Positions 34,156 to 43,387 of a DNA stretch of 64,000 bases are shown here, piece by piece; position 1 is the first letter of the stretch; each line of letters opens with the position of its first letter. The notes beneath the pieces were generated by a model, which made no database searches, was not told where the DNA came from, and saw only the letters and a program-made list of their open reading frames with translations. The position numbers and the translations under genes are program-made. The DNA comes from Bradyrhizobium sp. MOS003. Its GTDB lineage: Bacteria > Pseudomonadota > Alphaproteobacteria > Rhizobiales > Xanthobacteraceae. The stretch is from contig NZ_PYFW01000008.1 of assembly GCF_003020125.1 (NCBI RefSeq), forward strand, positions 62,001-126,000. Reading direction: 5' to 3'.

Positions 34156-34314
34156 GGCCTTGCCCCTGCGCCGGAGACACCTCTCCCGTCACTCCGTCGC
34201 GGGAGCGCCCGCGAACCCGGAATCGAGATGGGATGTCTTGGTCGTTCTAAGTCCTGGTCGTTCTATGATTTCGAGCTCCGGGGCGGGCTGCGCGCGCGCC
34301 CCGGAACGAGGTAA

Positions 34315-35559
34315 CTAACGTTGCACCACGTCCTGGTTGCTGTGGTTGGAGGCTGCTTGCTGGCCACGCGCGCCCATCGCCGCGACCTCCGTCTTGAGGA
34401 GGGCGCCCGGCCGCACGCGCTGCAGGCCGTTGACGACGATGCGATCGCCGGACTTCAGGCCCGAGGTGACGACACGAAGCCCGTCGACGGCGCCGCCGAG
34501 CGTGATCGGACGGTACACCGCACGGCTGTCGTCGCCGACCGCCATCACGAACTTCTTGTCCTGGTCGGTGCCGATCGCACGCTCGTCGATCATCACCAGC
34601 GTCTGCTGCTTCGGCTGGCCCATGCGCACGCGGGCGAACTGGCCGGGGATCAGACGCCCGTCCTCGTTCTGGAACACCGCGCGCACCCGGATGGTGCCGC
34701 TCTGGCCGTTGACCTGGTTGTCGATGAGCTGAATGCGGCCTTTCGCCGAGAAGCCGCCGGAGGTCGCCATCTCCACCGGGATCTGGTCGAGCTTACCGCG
34801 CTGGCCGGAGCCATCGGCGATCGAGTTCAGCGCACGCAGCACGACCTCTTCATCGGCATCGAAGGACGCATAGATCGGATTGACCGAGACCAGCGAGGTC
34901 AGCACCGGCGAGGCCGTACCGGCTGCGACGAGATTGCCGACGGTGATTTCGATCTTGCCGACGCGGCCGTCCACCGGCGCGCGCACCTCGGTATAGTCGA
35001 GATTGAGCTTTGCAGTCTGCAGCGTTGCCTCGGCCGCCTTCACGTTGGCGATAGCTTCGCGGTTGGCGTTCTCGCGCTGGTCGAAATCGCGGCGTGTCAC
35101 GACTGCATTGCCGACCAGCTGCGCGCCGCGTTCGACCTCGCTGTTCGTGAACACCACGCGCGCCTTTGCCGCCTCGAGCTGGGCGTTGGCCTTGTCGACC
35201 TCGGCCGCGTAGGGCGCCGGATCGATCTTGAAGAGGACGTCGCCGGCCTTCACCAGCGCGCCTTCGGTAAACTTCGTCGCAAGGATCGCACCGGCAACGC
35301 GCGGGCGGAGCTCGACGCGGTTGATGGCTTCCAATCGGCCGGAGAAGTCATCCCACAGCGCGGTCTGCCGCGGCTCGATCATGGCGACGGTGACGGGCAC
35401 CGCCTGTTCAGCCGCGGCGGCCGTCGCGGTTGCCTGGGCGGGATGAAGATAGTGACCGGTTGCAATCGCGCCGGCCGCGGCAAGGGTACCGACGATGGCA
35501 ACGCCGCCAAGAAGGCGGCGGAAACGACCGGTGCGGGAAGTATTTCGGGAGGGGTGCAT
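34315..35559 (-). CDS. RND efflux periplasmic adaptor (membrane fusion protein)
   Basis: 414 aa. An N-terminal membrane anchor (RRLLGGVAIVGTLAAAGAIA) is followed by the lipoyl half-motifs RVAGAILATKFTEGALVKAGDVLFKID and YTEVRAPVDGRVGKIEITVGNLV, enclosing a helical hairpin (about 110-170), then beta-barrel and membrane-proximal domains. It bridges the RND permease encoded downstream and an outer-membrane channel. A divergent TetR gene and inverted-repeat operators lie upstream. Confidence 0.92.
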   Translation of the reverse strand: MHPSRNTSRTGRFRRLLGGVAIVGTLAAAGAIATGHYLHPAQATATAAAAEQAVPVTVAMIEPRQTALWDDFSGRLEAINRVELRPRVAGAILATKFTEGALVKAGDVLFKIDPAPYAAEVDKANAQLEAAKARVVFTNSEVERGAQLVGNAVVTRRDFDQRENANREAIANVKAAEATLQTAKLNLDYTEVRAPVDGRVGKIEITVGNLVAAGTASPVLTSLVSVNPIYASFDADEEVVLRALNSIADGSGQRGKLDQIPVEMATSGGFSAKGRIQLIDNQVNGQSGTIRVRAVFQNEDGRLIPGQFARVRMGQPKQQTLVMIDERAIGTDQDKKFVMAVGDDSRAVYRPITLGGAVDGLRVVTSGLKSGDRIVVNGLQRVRPGALLKTEVAAMGARGQQAASNHSNQDVVQR

Positions 35560-35576
35560 TTGCGCGCTCCAGATAT

Positions 35577-35640
35577 GTAGTGTTCACTACAGATGTGGAG
35601 CTGGATGTCGCAGTGCAAGATACTTATGTACCATTCACTA
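35577..35640. promoter_or_regulatory. Candidate TetR operators in the efflux/TetR divergent promoter
   Basis: GTAGTG-TT-CACTAC at 35577-35590 is a perfect inverted repeat 17 bp upstream of the adaptor start codon. A related copy, TACCATTCACTA, lies at 35629-35640. The pair fits a dimeric TetR repressor binding both sides of a divergent promoter. The spacer is markedly AT-richer than its surroundings. Confidence 0.6.
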
Positions 35641-35758
35641 AGAAAATTGTAGCCGCTTACCGCGATGATGGGAAGACACAAGAAAAATAAAGCTAGAACA
35701 ATTAGATAGGGACCGGCGTTGGGCTGCTACAGGCCGCCGCTTCCGAGGAGACAGGCAC

Positions 35759-36388
35759 ATGCGCATGGGACGCCCGCGCGAATTCGACGCCGAAACGGCG
35801 TTGGATCAGGCGATGGAAGTGTTTTGGCGACACGGCTACGAAGGCGCCACCATCGCGCAGCTGACCGAGGCCATGGGCATCAATCCGCCAAGCCTCTACG
35901 CCTGCTTCGGCAACAAGGAAGGCCTGCTCAAAGCCGCGCTCGACCGCTACACCAAGCTGCGCAACATCTGGATGAGTGAGGTGGTCGCGGCGCCCACCGC
36001 CCGCGATGTCGCCGAACGAATGCTGATGGGCATCGCCGAAAAGCAGACCGATCCCGCCAATCCGCCCGGCTGCCTGCTCGTGCAGGGCGGTATCGCCTGC
36101 GGCAGCGGCTCCGAGAACGTCCCCTTCGAACTCGCCGCGCACCGCGCCCGGAATGAAGACCAGCTGCGCGACCGTTTTGTTCGCGCCAAGGCCGAAGGCG
36201 ACCTGAAGCCGACCTCCGATCCCGCCGCGCTGGCGCGCTACGTATCCGCCGTGTCAGTCGGCATGGGTGTGATGGCGTCGTCGGGCTCGGATCGCGAGGC
36301 GCTGCGCCAGGTGGCGAGCGTGGCCGTGCAGGCGGTCGAGGCGCAGTCGGCGGCGGAGGAGAAACGACCGACAGGGCTTCGGGAGTGA
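35759..36388 (+). CDS. TetR-family repressor, probable regulator of the divergent RND pump
   Basis: 209 aa. A helix-turn-helix at about 11-58 (ALDQAMEVFWRHGYEGATIAQLTEAMGINPPSLYACFGNKEGLLKAAL) and a YezE/AcrR-like C-terminal domain with GCLLVQGG. GAGGAG lies nine bases before the ATG. Divergent from the adaptor-RND operon with palindromic sites in the spacer, so drug-relieved repression is the expected mode. It ends 31 bp before a convergent DUF1349 gene. Confidence 0.88.
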   Translation: MRMGRPREFDAETALDQAMEVFWRHGYEGATIAQLTEAMGINPPSLYACFGNKEGLLKAALDRYTKLRNIWMSEVVAAPTARDVAERMLMGIAEKQTDPANPPGCLLVQGGIACGSGSENVPFELAAHRARNEDQLRDRFVRAKAEGDLKPTSDPAALARYVSAVSVGMGVMASSGSDREALRQVASVAVQAVEAQSAAEEKRPTGLRE

Positions 36389-36419
36389 ACACATCTCCTC
36401 ACGGGGCGCTGACAACTTT

Positions 36420-37004
36420 TCAGCTCAGGTCGTGCAGGTCCTTGCCAAGCGGCGGTGTTAGACGAAAAGTGGAGAATGCGACGTCGAGCCCGGCCCGCTC
36501 TGGCGTGCAGGCCATCGGCCCCACAAGGTATGAACTTGCGTTCGGAAACGGCGCCAGCCGCATAAGAGGCCAGTAATTGCCGTCGGCTGAAACTTGCAGA
36601 CGAAGCACCCCATCGGCGACGGTTGCGCGGATCCAGAAGTCACCGGCATCATGCTCATAAGGTGCCGTTGCCCAATCGGATCGCTCATGAGTCAGCACGC
36701 TTGCGAGCATGGCGCGACCGTCCGAGAGTTCGATCCCGGCCTTGACCCAATGGTGTGCGTCGATGCGGACCATGATGCCCGCCTGATCGTAGAGGGCCTG
36801 GAAGTCGCCTTGAACGCGCAGGCTTGCCGTGAACGCCTCACCGGTTGGAAAGCCCAGGAAATGCCCGCTGTCGCGATTGAATCCGTAGTGGGTTTCCCGC
36901 CAGAAGTCAGAGCCTTTGTCAGTGACGAGCTTGAGACTGTCGCTCTCTGCCGTCCATCGTTCCGGTTCATTCAGCCACACACCGTCGCTCGTCCAGAGAG
37001 TCAT
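36420..37004 (-). CDS. DUF1349 (concanavalin-like) protein
   Basis: 194 aa. The segments KGSDFWRETHYGF, YDQAGIMVRIDAHHWVKAGIEL and LRLQVSADGNYWPLMRLAPF match the all-beta DUF1349 family (YSEI-like, LamG/concanavalin fold). Its function is unresolved; some members are described as regulators of enolase or glycan-binding. No signal peptide. GAGG lies six bases upstream of the start at 37004; a longer frame to 37172 lacks such support. Confidence 0.75.
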   Translation of the reverse strand: MTLWTSDGVWLNEPERWTAESDSLKLVTDKGSDFWRETHYGFNRDSGHFLGFPTGEAFTASLRVQGDFQALYDQAGIMVRIDAHHWVKAGIELSDGRAMLASVLTHERSDWATAPYEHDAGDFWIRATVADGVLRLQVSADGNYWPLMRLAPFPNASSYLVGPMACTPERAGLDVAFSTFRLTPPLGKDLHDLS

Positions 37005-37172
37005 TTCCAACCTCGATGGCCTAATCCTGCCGTGGGGTCCATTGCTGGACCAGCGTGGCATTGTGCCAAATGAGATCGCGGAGGCAACCTCGCCGGCCCG
37101 GATTTTTCGCTGCGGCGTGGGAGGCGCCATCAGCGCGGAACGAGGTCGCAATCCCCGAGCACCGCAACGCAT

Positions 37173-37200
37173 GACGCTCCGATGGAACCATCGGAGCGTC
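37173..37200 (-). terminator. 13-bp hairpin downstream of the MFS operon
   Basis: GACGCTCCGATGG and CCATCGGAGCGTC are exact complements separated by only AA, 21 bp beyond the MFS stop codon. There is no T-run after it in the leftward direction, so it is a probable but not textbook terminator. Confidence 0.5.
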
Positions 37201-37221
37201 CGCAGTGCAGGCCAACAATCG

Positions 37222-38589
37222 TCAGGAAGCTTCCTTGAGCACCGGCGCTGCCGTTTCCTCCGCCTTCATCTCCTCGAGACTGCGATGCCGCGGCTCGATC
37301 CCCAGCGCCCAGACCGTGACGATCTGCACCACCAGCAGGCCGATCATCAGCGCCATCACCCCAGCCACGCCGCGCGACTCGAACAGCGACACGACCAGGA
37401 ATGGCGTGGCGATGGTGGCACCGCGTCCCAGCGTATTGACGATGCCGGAGGCACGCAGGCGGACCTCGGTCGGAAACAGTTCAGGGATGTAGATGCCGAA
37501 CAGAAGCGCGACCAGCACGTAGATCGGCACCGTCAGTGCAAAGCCGACGGCCGGAAGCAGGATCGGATCCGAGATCATCGGATAGAGAATGCCGAACGCT
37601 ACCGTGATCAGGGACGCGCCGATGATGGTCGGCTTTCGGCCCCAGCGGTCGGCGGTCAATGCACCGATGGCCGCGCCGATCGGCGCACCGAGCGCCATCA
37701 GCAGTGAATAGCCGAACGAGGTCGCGACCGAGAGACCCTGCTTGACGAAGAACACAGGGAGCCAGGTGACGAATCCATAAAGCAGGGTGTTGATCGTGAT
37801 CAGGCAGACGGCGCCGACGATCATCCGCGACAGTAGGGGCGCAGTGAACAGCGTGCCGAGATCGGGGGACACCGGCGCTGGTGTCGTGGCCGCAGGCGCG
37901 GGCAGAGGCTGCCCTTGGGCCGCCTCCTTCTCGATCGCCTGCATGAGCGCTTCCGCCTCAGTGGTGCGTCCCACAGCCTCCAGCCAGCGCGGCGATTCCG
38001 GCAGCGACTTGCGCATGTACCATACGACGAGCGCGCCAATGCCGCCGAGCACGAACATCGAGCGCCAGCCGAATTGCGGCACCAGCACGGATGCGACCAG
38101 CAGGGCGACGGGCAGGCCCGTGACGACGCACACGGCCGTCAAGCCGAGCCATTTGCCGCGGGTGCGCGCGGGCACGAACTCGGTCATCGTCGAATAGCCG
38201 ACGACGTTCTCGGCTCCGAGCCCGACGCCCATCACGAAGCGGCAGGCGATCAGGAAAGCCATGTTCGGCGAGAACGCGGCGGCAAGCGAAGCGATGCCGA
38301 AAAGCAGCAAATTGAATTGATAGGTGAAGCGTCGTCCATAGCGGTCGCCGAGAAAGCCGGTACCGAACGACCCCAGCATCATGCCGACGAAGGTCGCGGA
38401 GATGAAGGCTGCGTTCTGGGCCAGTGTCGAGAAGCCGGTCTTCAGCGTCACGCTGAGCACGGTCCCTGCGATGTAGATGTCGAAGCCGTCGAAAAACATG
38501 CCGATGCCGATCAGTAGCATGATGCGGCGGTGGAATGGCCCGATCGGCAGCCGATCCAGACGGCCGCCCGCGTTCACTGATGTCGACAT
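37222..38589 (-). CDS. MFS transporter (aromatic acid/sugar-acid symporter type)
   Basis: 455 aa with twelve predicted helices and a charged central loop. The MFS signature is GDRYGRRFTYQFN after helix 2, repeated as ADRWGRKPTII in the second half; PESPRWL is the sugar-porter/AAHS-type motif. IGIGMFFDGFDIYIAG in helix 1 is typical of AAHS and metabolite:H+ symporters of acids. AGGGAGAG lies upstream of the ATG. It is third in a GntR - aldehyde dehydrogenase - MFS operon and likely imports the acid or precursor that the dehydrogenase handles. Confidence 0.87.
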   Translation of the reverse strand: MSTSVNAGGRLDRLPIGPFHRRIMLLIGIGMFFDGFDIYIAGTVLSVTLKTGFSTLAQNAAFISATFVGMMLGSFGTGFLGDRYGRRFTYQFNLLLFGIASLAAAFSPNMAFLIACRFVMGVGLGAENVVGYSTMTEFVPARTRGKWLGLTAVCVVTGLPVALLVASVLVPQFGWRSMFVLGGIGALVVWYMRKSLPESPRWLEAVGRTTEAEALMQAIEKEAAQGQPLPAPAATTPAPVSPDLGTLFTAPLLSRMIVGAVCLITINTLLYGFVTWLPVFFVKQGLSVATSFGYSLLMALGAPIGAAIGALTADRWGRKPTIIGASLITVAFGILYPMISDPILLPAVGFALTVPIYVLVALLFGIYIPELFPTEVRLRASGIVNTLGRGATIATPFLVVSLFESRGVAGVMALMIGLLVVQIVTVWALGIEPRHRSLEEMKAEETAAPVLKEAS

Positions 38590-38663
38590 TGACGCTCTCC
38601 CTTGACTGTTATTCTGGTTGATGCGGCCCGCCTTCTCCGGGCGGCCAGCCGCTTTCGTTTTTG

Positions 38664-40193
38664 CTAGTTCAATCGTTTCTGGTTGGCCGTGTCGCGGTAC
38701 CAGTCGAACGGCTGCTCGTGGGTCGCGACCATCACGCTCTTGGTGTCGAAGTGGTCGTTGAAACTTTCGGTGCCGCATTCGCGGCCGATGCCGGAATCGT
38801 CGACGCCGCCCCAGGGCGAGGCCGGGTCGAGCCGGTGATGGTCGTTGATCCAGACGATGCCGGCCTTGACGGCGGCGGCAACGCGGTGAGCGCGGGCGAC
38901 GTCGCGGGTGCGGATCGCGGCGGCCAGGCCGAACGGCGAGTCGTTGGCGAGCCGTAGCGCGTCGGCCTCGTCCTTGAACGGCGTCACCGAGGTGAAGGGA
39001 CCAAACACCTCCTCCTGGAAGATGCGCATGTCGGATCTGACGTCGGCGAACACTGTCGGCTCGACGAAATAACCGTTGTCGTGGCCCGGCACTTTGGCGG
39101 CGACGCCGCCGGTGACGAGACGCGCGCCGTCTTCGCGGCCGTAACCGGCATAGGACAGCACGCGATCGCGCTGCTTGGCCGAGATCACGGGACCCATCTG
39201 GGTGGCGGGATCGAAGGGATCGCCGACGCGGATCGTGCGGGTCTTGGCCTGCAGCTTCTCGACGAATTCGTCGTAGATCGAGGCTTGGACGATGTGGCGC
39301 GAGGCGCAGACGCAGGTCTGTCCGGCGCCGATGAACGCGCCGAACGCGGCATAGTTGACGGCGCGGTCGACGTCGAAATCGTCGAACACCATCACCGGCG
39401 TCTTGCCGCCGAGCTCCATCGTCTGATGCGCGAACACTTTTGCGGCCGCGCTGCCGGCGATGCGGCCGGCCTCGGTGCCGCCGGTCAGGACCAGCTTGTT
39501 GATGTCACCGTGCTCGGCCAGCATCTTGCCGGCGCTCTGGCCGAGGCCGAGAACGATGTTGAAGACGCCGGGCGGCAGACCTGCCTCGGTGAAGATCTGC
39601 GCCAGCTTCAACGTCGTCAGCGGCGTGTATTCGGACGGCTTGACCACGGTGACGCAGCCGGTCGCCAGCACCACGGCGAGCGATTTGCACAGGATCATCA
39701 GCGGGTGATTGAACGGCGTACAATTGGCGACGATACCGATGGGGGTACGCAGCGTGTAGTTCAGATATGCGCCTTCGACGGGGATCACGGAGTCCCGACG
39801 TGCGAGCGCAACGCCGGCAAAGTAGCGGAAGAAATCCGGCAGGCGGGAGAGCTGCGCGCGGGTCTCGTTGATCGGACGGCCGTTGTTGAGAGTCTCCAGC
39901 CGGTACAGGCTGTCGAGATTGGCCTCGAAGGCGTCGGCGAGCTTGTTGACCAGCCTGGACCGAGCACGCGTGTCCATGCCGCCCCAGGCCTTGCCTTCGA
40001 ACGCGGCGCGCGCGCTGATCATGGCGCGGTCGATATCTTCGGCGGTGGAATTGGGAATGCGTGCGATCACATCGCCGGTTGCGGGATTGCGGACGTCCAG
40101 CATCGCGCCATTGCCGGCCTCGACTTCACGCCCGTCGATGAAATTGCCGTGGATCTCGACGTCGATCGACGCGGGTTTTGACGGGATGTTCAT
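38664..40193 (-). CDS. Aldehyde dehydrogenase (NAD(P)+)
   Basis: 509 aa soluble ALDH. The NAD site TGGTEAGR, catalytic Glu in MELGGKTP and catalytic Cys in GAGQTCVCASR are all present, as is EEVFGPF near the C-terminus. The ATG overlaps the stop of the upstream GntR gene (ATGA). Oxidises an aldehyde, for example a 5-carboxymethyl-2-hydroxymuconate-type or hydroxy-aldehyde substrate; sequence alone does not decide. Part of a three-gene operon with its regulator and an MFS importer. Confidence 0.92.
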   Translation of the reverse strand: MNIPSKPASIDVEIHGNFIDGREVEAGNGAMLDVRNPATGDVIARIPNSTAEDIDRAMISARAAFEGKAWGGMDTRARSRLVNKLADAFEANLDSLYRLETLNNGRPINETRAQLSRLPDFFRYFAGVALARRDSVIPVEGAYLNYTLRTPIGIVANCTPFNHPLMILCKSLAVVLATGCVTVVKPSEYTPLTTLKLAQIFTEAGLPPGVFNIVLGLGQSAGKMLAEHGDINKLVLTGGTEAGRIAGSAAAKVFAHQTMELGGKTPVMVFDDFDVDRAVNYAAFGAFIGAGQTCVCASRHIVQASIYDEFVEKLQAKTRTIRVGDPFDPATQMGPVISAKQRDRVLSYAGYGREDGARLVTGGVAAKVPGHDNGYFVEPTVFADVRSDMRIFQEEVFGPFTSVTPFKDEADALRLANDSPFGLAAAIRTRDVARAHRVAAAVKAGIVWINDHHRLDPASPWGGVDDSGIGRECGTESFNDHFDTKSVMVATHEQPFDWYRDTANQKRLN

Positions 40194-40840
40194 GACGACC
40201 TCTCTTCGACGATGACGGCGTTGCGCTTGAGCGCCGGCAGGACACGTTTTTCGGTGGCTCCGATATGGGCCTTGATGATGCGCGCGGCGGTTCTCGCTTC
40301 GCGGTTCTGCATGGCGTCGATCAGGGCGACGTGCTCGGCGACGAGCTTCGCGGGATCGTGGCCTTTCAGATTGGACACGCTGACGCGGACCAGCCGGTCG
40401 GCCTGGCCGATCAGGTCGCACAGCGCGGTTGCCATGCGGCGGTTGCCGGACGCATTGGCGAGTGCTGTGTGGAAGCCGCGATTGTAGGCGATGAAGTCTT
40501 CGTGGTTGCCCGAAAAGCGGCGGAATTCGTCGAGCGATTTCAAGACGCTGTCGGGCGCGCTCTCGATCGCCTCGGCAACGCAGGCCGGCTCCAGCGCAAG
40601 ACGGAAGCGCAGCAGGTCGCGGGCGTCGGACAGCGAGATCGGTGTGACCCGATAACCCTGGCGCGGCTGCACCGTCACCAGGTGCTCGCGCTGCAGTCTC
40701 AAAAGCGCATCCCGGACCGGTTGACGGCTCACCGAATAGCGCTCGGCTAAATCCTGCTCTCGCATTTCATCGCCAGGAGCGAGTCGACATGCTAAAATAT
40801 CAGATCTGAGCAGATCATAGATGTTTTCGCGTAAAAGCAT
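40190..40840 (-). CDS. GntR-family regulator, FCD subfamily
   Basis: 216 aa. The winged helix EQDLAERYSVSRQPVRDALLRLQREHLVTVQPRQGYRV (about 30-70) is followed by an FCD domain with the metal-ligand-like motifs FIAYNRGFHTALA and EHVALIDAM. The ATG at 40840 has GAGG about twelve bases upstream; a TTG at 40867 is an alternative start. First gene of the operon with an aldehyde dehydrogenase and MFS permease, divergent from an alpha/beta hydrolase. A 10-bp palindrome TCAGATCTGA falls in its early coding sequence (about 40799-40808). Confidence 0.85.
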   Translation of the reverse strand: MLLRENIYDLLRSDILACRLAPGDEMREQDLAERYSVSRQPVRDALLRLQREHLVTVQPRQGYRVTPISLSDARDLLRFRLALEPACVAEAIESAPDSVLKSLDEFRRFSGNHEDFIAYNRGFHTALANASGNRRMATALCDLIGQADRLVRVSVSNLKGHDPAKLVAEHVALIDAMQNREARTAARIIKAHIGATEKRVLPALKRNAVIVEERSS

Positions 40841-40995
40841 GGATATTTGGAACCTCGTTGGCCTCAATCTGGCAATCCTGATATTTCACGTCAAGGCCCA
40901 AAAGCTTGAAATCCCGCAGATTTGATTTATCAGTCGGACCGATGAGGCCTGCGATCACGCGCGGGCCGGCCGACGCAGTCAGGGAAACACCGGAC

Positions 40996-41769
40996 ATGGA
41001 CAGGCTTCTTGCCAACGGGACCGTCAACGCCGCGCAGTTGGGCGAGGGGCCGCCGCTGTTCCTCTTCCACTCGCTGTTGTCGGACCGTGCGAGTTTCGAT
41101 GCGATCGTGCCCGGCCTTGCCGGATCGTTTCGCATCATCGTGCCGGAACTGCCGGGCTTCGGGAGGTCGCGTGCGGTGGAAGGCGGCCTTGCCAGGATTG
41201 CGGACCGAATGGCCGAGGCTGTGAGCGATGCTGCGGGCGGTGCGCCGGCGATCGTGCTCGGCAATGGCTATGGTGGTTTCGTCGCGCTGCAGATGGCGAT
41301 CCGGCATCCCGACATCGCCAGCAAACTCGTTCTCGCCGACAGCGGCGCAGCCTTCTCGGAGCCCGGCCGCGAAGCGTTTCGCAACATGGCGAAGGTGTCG
41401 CGGGAGAAGGGACTGGAGGCGATCACTGACGTCGCGATGCGGCGCCTGTTCGCGCCGGAGTTTCAGGCGCAGCATCCTGAGCTGATGCAGGATCGCCGTG
41501 CCGCGTTTCTGCGGACGGATCCGGACGTGTTTCGTGCGGCGTGCGACGCATTGGCAAGCCTGGATCTCCGCTCAGAACTCGTCGCGGTGAAAGTTCCGGT
41601 CCTCGTGATGGTCGGCGAGCACGACGAAGCGACGCCGCCGCCGATGTCACATGAGCTGGCCGCCGGATTGCCGCGCGCCGAACTCAGGATCCTCGGTGGT
41701 TGTGCGCATGTGCCGCAGCTCCAATCGCCGCGACAGTTTCTCGAAGCCATCGAGGAATTCTTGCGGTGA
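40996..41769 (+). CDS. Alpha/beta-hydrolase-fold protein lacking the usual nucleophile
   Basis: 257 aa with the fold of enol-lactone and ring-fission hydrolases: PPLFLFHSLLSDRASFDAIV, VPELPGFGRS, GEHDEATPP (acid) and GCAHVPQLQSP (His). The nucleophile elbow, normally G-x-S-x-G, reads G-N-G-Y-G, with Gly91 where Ser is expected (codon GGC at 41266). Either another residue acts or the protein is non-hydrolytic. Start 40996 is preferred because AGGGA lies ten bases upstream; 40942 and a TTG at 40906 are alternatives. Divergent from the GntR/ALDH/MFS operon. Confidence 0.75.
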   Translation: MDRLLANGTVNAAQLGEGPPLFLFHSLLSDRASFDAIVPGLAGSFRIIVPELPGFGRSRAVEGGLARIADRMAEAVSDAAGGAPAIVLGNGYGGFVALQMAIRHPDIASKLVLADSGAAFSEPGREAFRNMAKVSREKGLEAITDVAMRRLFAPEFQAQHPELMQDRRAAFLRTDPDVFRAACDALASLDLRSELVAVKVPVLVMVGEHDEATPPPMSHELAAGLPRAELRILGGCAHVPQLQSPRQFLEAIEEFLR

Positions 41770-42154
41770 TCGGCGCGTTGGTTCGAAACGGCGATGCCTT
41801 CCGAACGGTTAATGGCTCGGCACCGGCCGGCGAATTCACGATTGGTGATGATGCAATTCTGCACCTGATTTGCCCGACGGCGCAAATGAACACTTCGCTG
41901 TTCCCGAATTTTGAGAAGGTCAATGATTTCAGTGCGATCCCTTCTGTGCATGGGGTTGTTTTCGCATTTTTGACGTGAGCGTCACCACGCTGCGTGGTTC
42001 GGGGCATGAGCTGCCAGCATTGAACCGGAACCCCTAAGGGTTTTTACACACAGTTCTGGCACGTTCCCGCGCGTCAAGATTCCGCAAACTGCATCGTCGC
42101 GTCTCAACGCGCGCACGAAAAGACGGGGACGCGGAGACTAAGGGGGCGCTGCTC
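41770..42154. other. Intergenic region, 385 bp, no gene seen
   Basis: Contains TGATTTGCCCGACGG (41866-41880), a string I recall from degenerate Bradyrhizobium intergenic repeats, and a terminator-like hairpin at 42029. The last 100 bp precede the MFS gene and hold no clear -35/-10 pair or purine riboswitch. Small open frames on the - strand here show no coding character. Confidence 0.4.
42029..42045 (+). terminator. Short hairpin with T-run
   Basis: AACCC-CTAA-GGGTT followed by TTT. The stem is only five pairs but the T-run is in the right place. It would end rightward transcription from the alpha/beta-hydrolase gene. Confidence 0.45.
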
Positions 42155-43372
42155 ATGACCGCACTTGCTTCGGACGCCGGTTGCGCGAAGCGGGGGATCG
42201 TGCCGATCCTGCTGTGCGTCGTGCCGTTCAGCCAGATTCCGCTCGATGCCTACACGCCCGGCCTGCCGCAGATGGTGGCGGATCTCGCAACTGACTCCGC
42301 GTCGATGCAGAACACCGTCACCGCCTACATGCTCGGCATGAGCCTGGCGCTGGTGCCGGTCGGCATCGCCTCCGACACGCTCGGCCGTCGCAATGTTCTG
42401 CTTGCGGGCTTCGCCGTGCTCATCGCAATGAGCATCGCCTGCGCGCTCGCCTCCAGTGCTTCGCTGCTGCTGGGCTTGCGCTTCCTGCAAGGAATCGGCG
42501 GCTGCACCTGCCTTGTGGTCGCCTATGCGGTTGCAGCCGATTGCTTTCGCGGCCGCGAGCTCATGGCGATCTCCGGCCTGCTTGGCGCGGCCTGGGGGCT
42601 CGCGCCCGTGTTGGCACCCGCGGCCGGCGGCTTCATCGTCGAGCTGACCTCATGGCGCGGTGTCTTCGTCATCATTGCGATTGCCGCGGCCATCGTCGCT
42701 GCGATCGTCGTGTTGTTTCTGCCCGAAACGTTGCCGGCAGTGCGGCGCGCGCCGTTCGATCCGCGCCGTACCGCCGGCATCTTGCGCGGCGCGCTCGTCC
42801 GTCCGGGCTTCCTGGCTTTCGTCCTGGTGTTCGCCGCGTCAGCCAGTGCGCAACTGGCGTTCGGCGTCGTTGCGCCGTTCTTCTACCAGACCGGCCTCGG
42901 CTATTCCGCGGCGATCTACGGCCTCGTCGCGCTCGGTCTTGGCGGGGTCAATCTCGCCGGCGAGCTCGGCTGCGCGCATTTCGCGCGCGTCATGCCGGCC
43001 CGCATGCTGGGCTTCGGCGCTTTCGCGCTGTTTGTTGCCGGCTCGGCGGTGCTGGCCGGAACAGGCATGGCCGTCGGTCTGGATTTCGTGTCGATCACGA
43101 TCGGCGGTGCGCTGGTGCTCGGCGGCTGCGGTGTGCTGTGCCCGATGATGTACGGCATGGCGCTCGGCCTGTTCGAGCGCGACCACGGCCTGATCGGCGG
43201 CCTCATCAGCGCGGTCTGCTATCTCGCCGTCAGCGGCGCCATGGCGATCACGGCGGTGTTGCCTGAAGCAACCCAGGCGCCGATCGGATGGCTTTATCTC
43301 GGCCTCTGCGCCATCGCGGGCACGCTGCTCGCGGTCTCGCTGCCGTCGGCGCACCACGCCACACAGTCTTAA
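42155..43372 (+). CDS. MFS transporter, Bcr/CflA-like
   Basis: 405 aa with twelve hydrophobic helices. The helix 1-2 region PLDAYTPGLPQMVADLATDSASMQNTVTAYM is the drug:H+ antiporter (DHA1, Bcr/CflA) pattern, with the loop SDTLGRRNVLL. Known relatives export bicyclomycin or take part in purine-nucleoside export. Located 15 bp upstream of the guanine deaminase gene, so transport of a purine or purine analogue is a fair guess, not a demonstration. Confidence 0.85.
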   Translation: MTALASDAGCAKRGIVPILLCVVPFSQIPLDAYTPGLPQMVADLATDSASMQNTVTAYMLGMSLALVPVGIASDTLGRRNVLLAGFAVLIAMSIACALASSASLLLGLRFLQGIGGCTCLVVAYAVAADCFRGRELMAISGLLGAAWGLAPVLAPAAGGFIVELTSWRGVFVIIAIAAAIVAAIVVLFLPETLPAVRRAPFDPRRTAGILRGALVRPGFLAFVLVFAASASAQLAFGVVAPFFYQTGLGYSAAIYGLVALGLGGVNLAGELGCAHFARVMPARMLGFGAFALFVAGSAVLAGTGMAVGLDFVSITIGGALVLGGCGVLCPMMYGMALGLFERDHGLIGGLISAVCYLAVSGAMAITAVLPEATQAPIGWLYLGLCAIAGTLLAVSLPSAHHATQS

Positions 43373-43387
43373 GGAAGGAACCAGTTC

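Noticed and set aside
31771..34314. 847-codon open frame opposite the RND permease gene
   Set aside because: Antisense shadow of a high-GC gene; its translation is rich in Arg/His/Asp/Gly with no domain pattern, while the other strand encodes a canonical RND permease.
41684..42007. 107-codon - strand frame in the gap before the MFS gene
   Set aside because: Half of it overlaps the alpha/beta hydrolase gene; no ribosome site, and its composition does not look like coding sequence.
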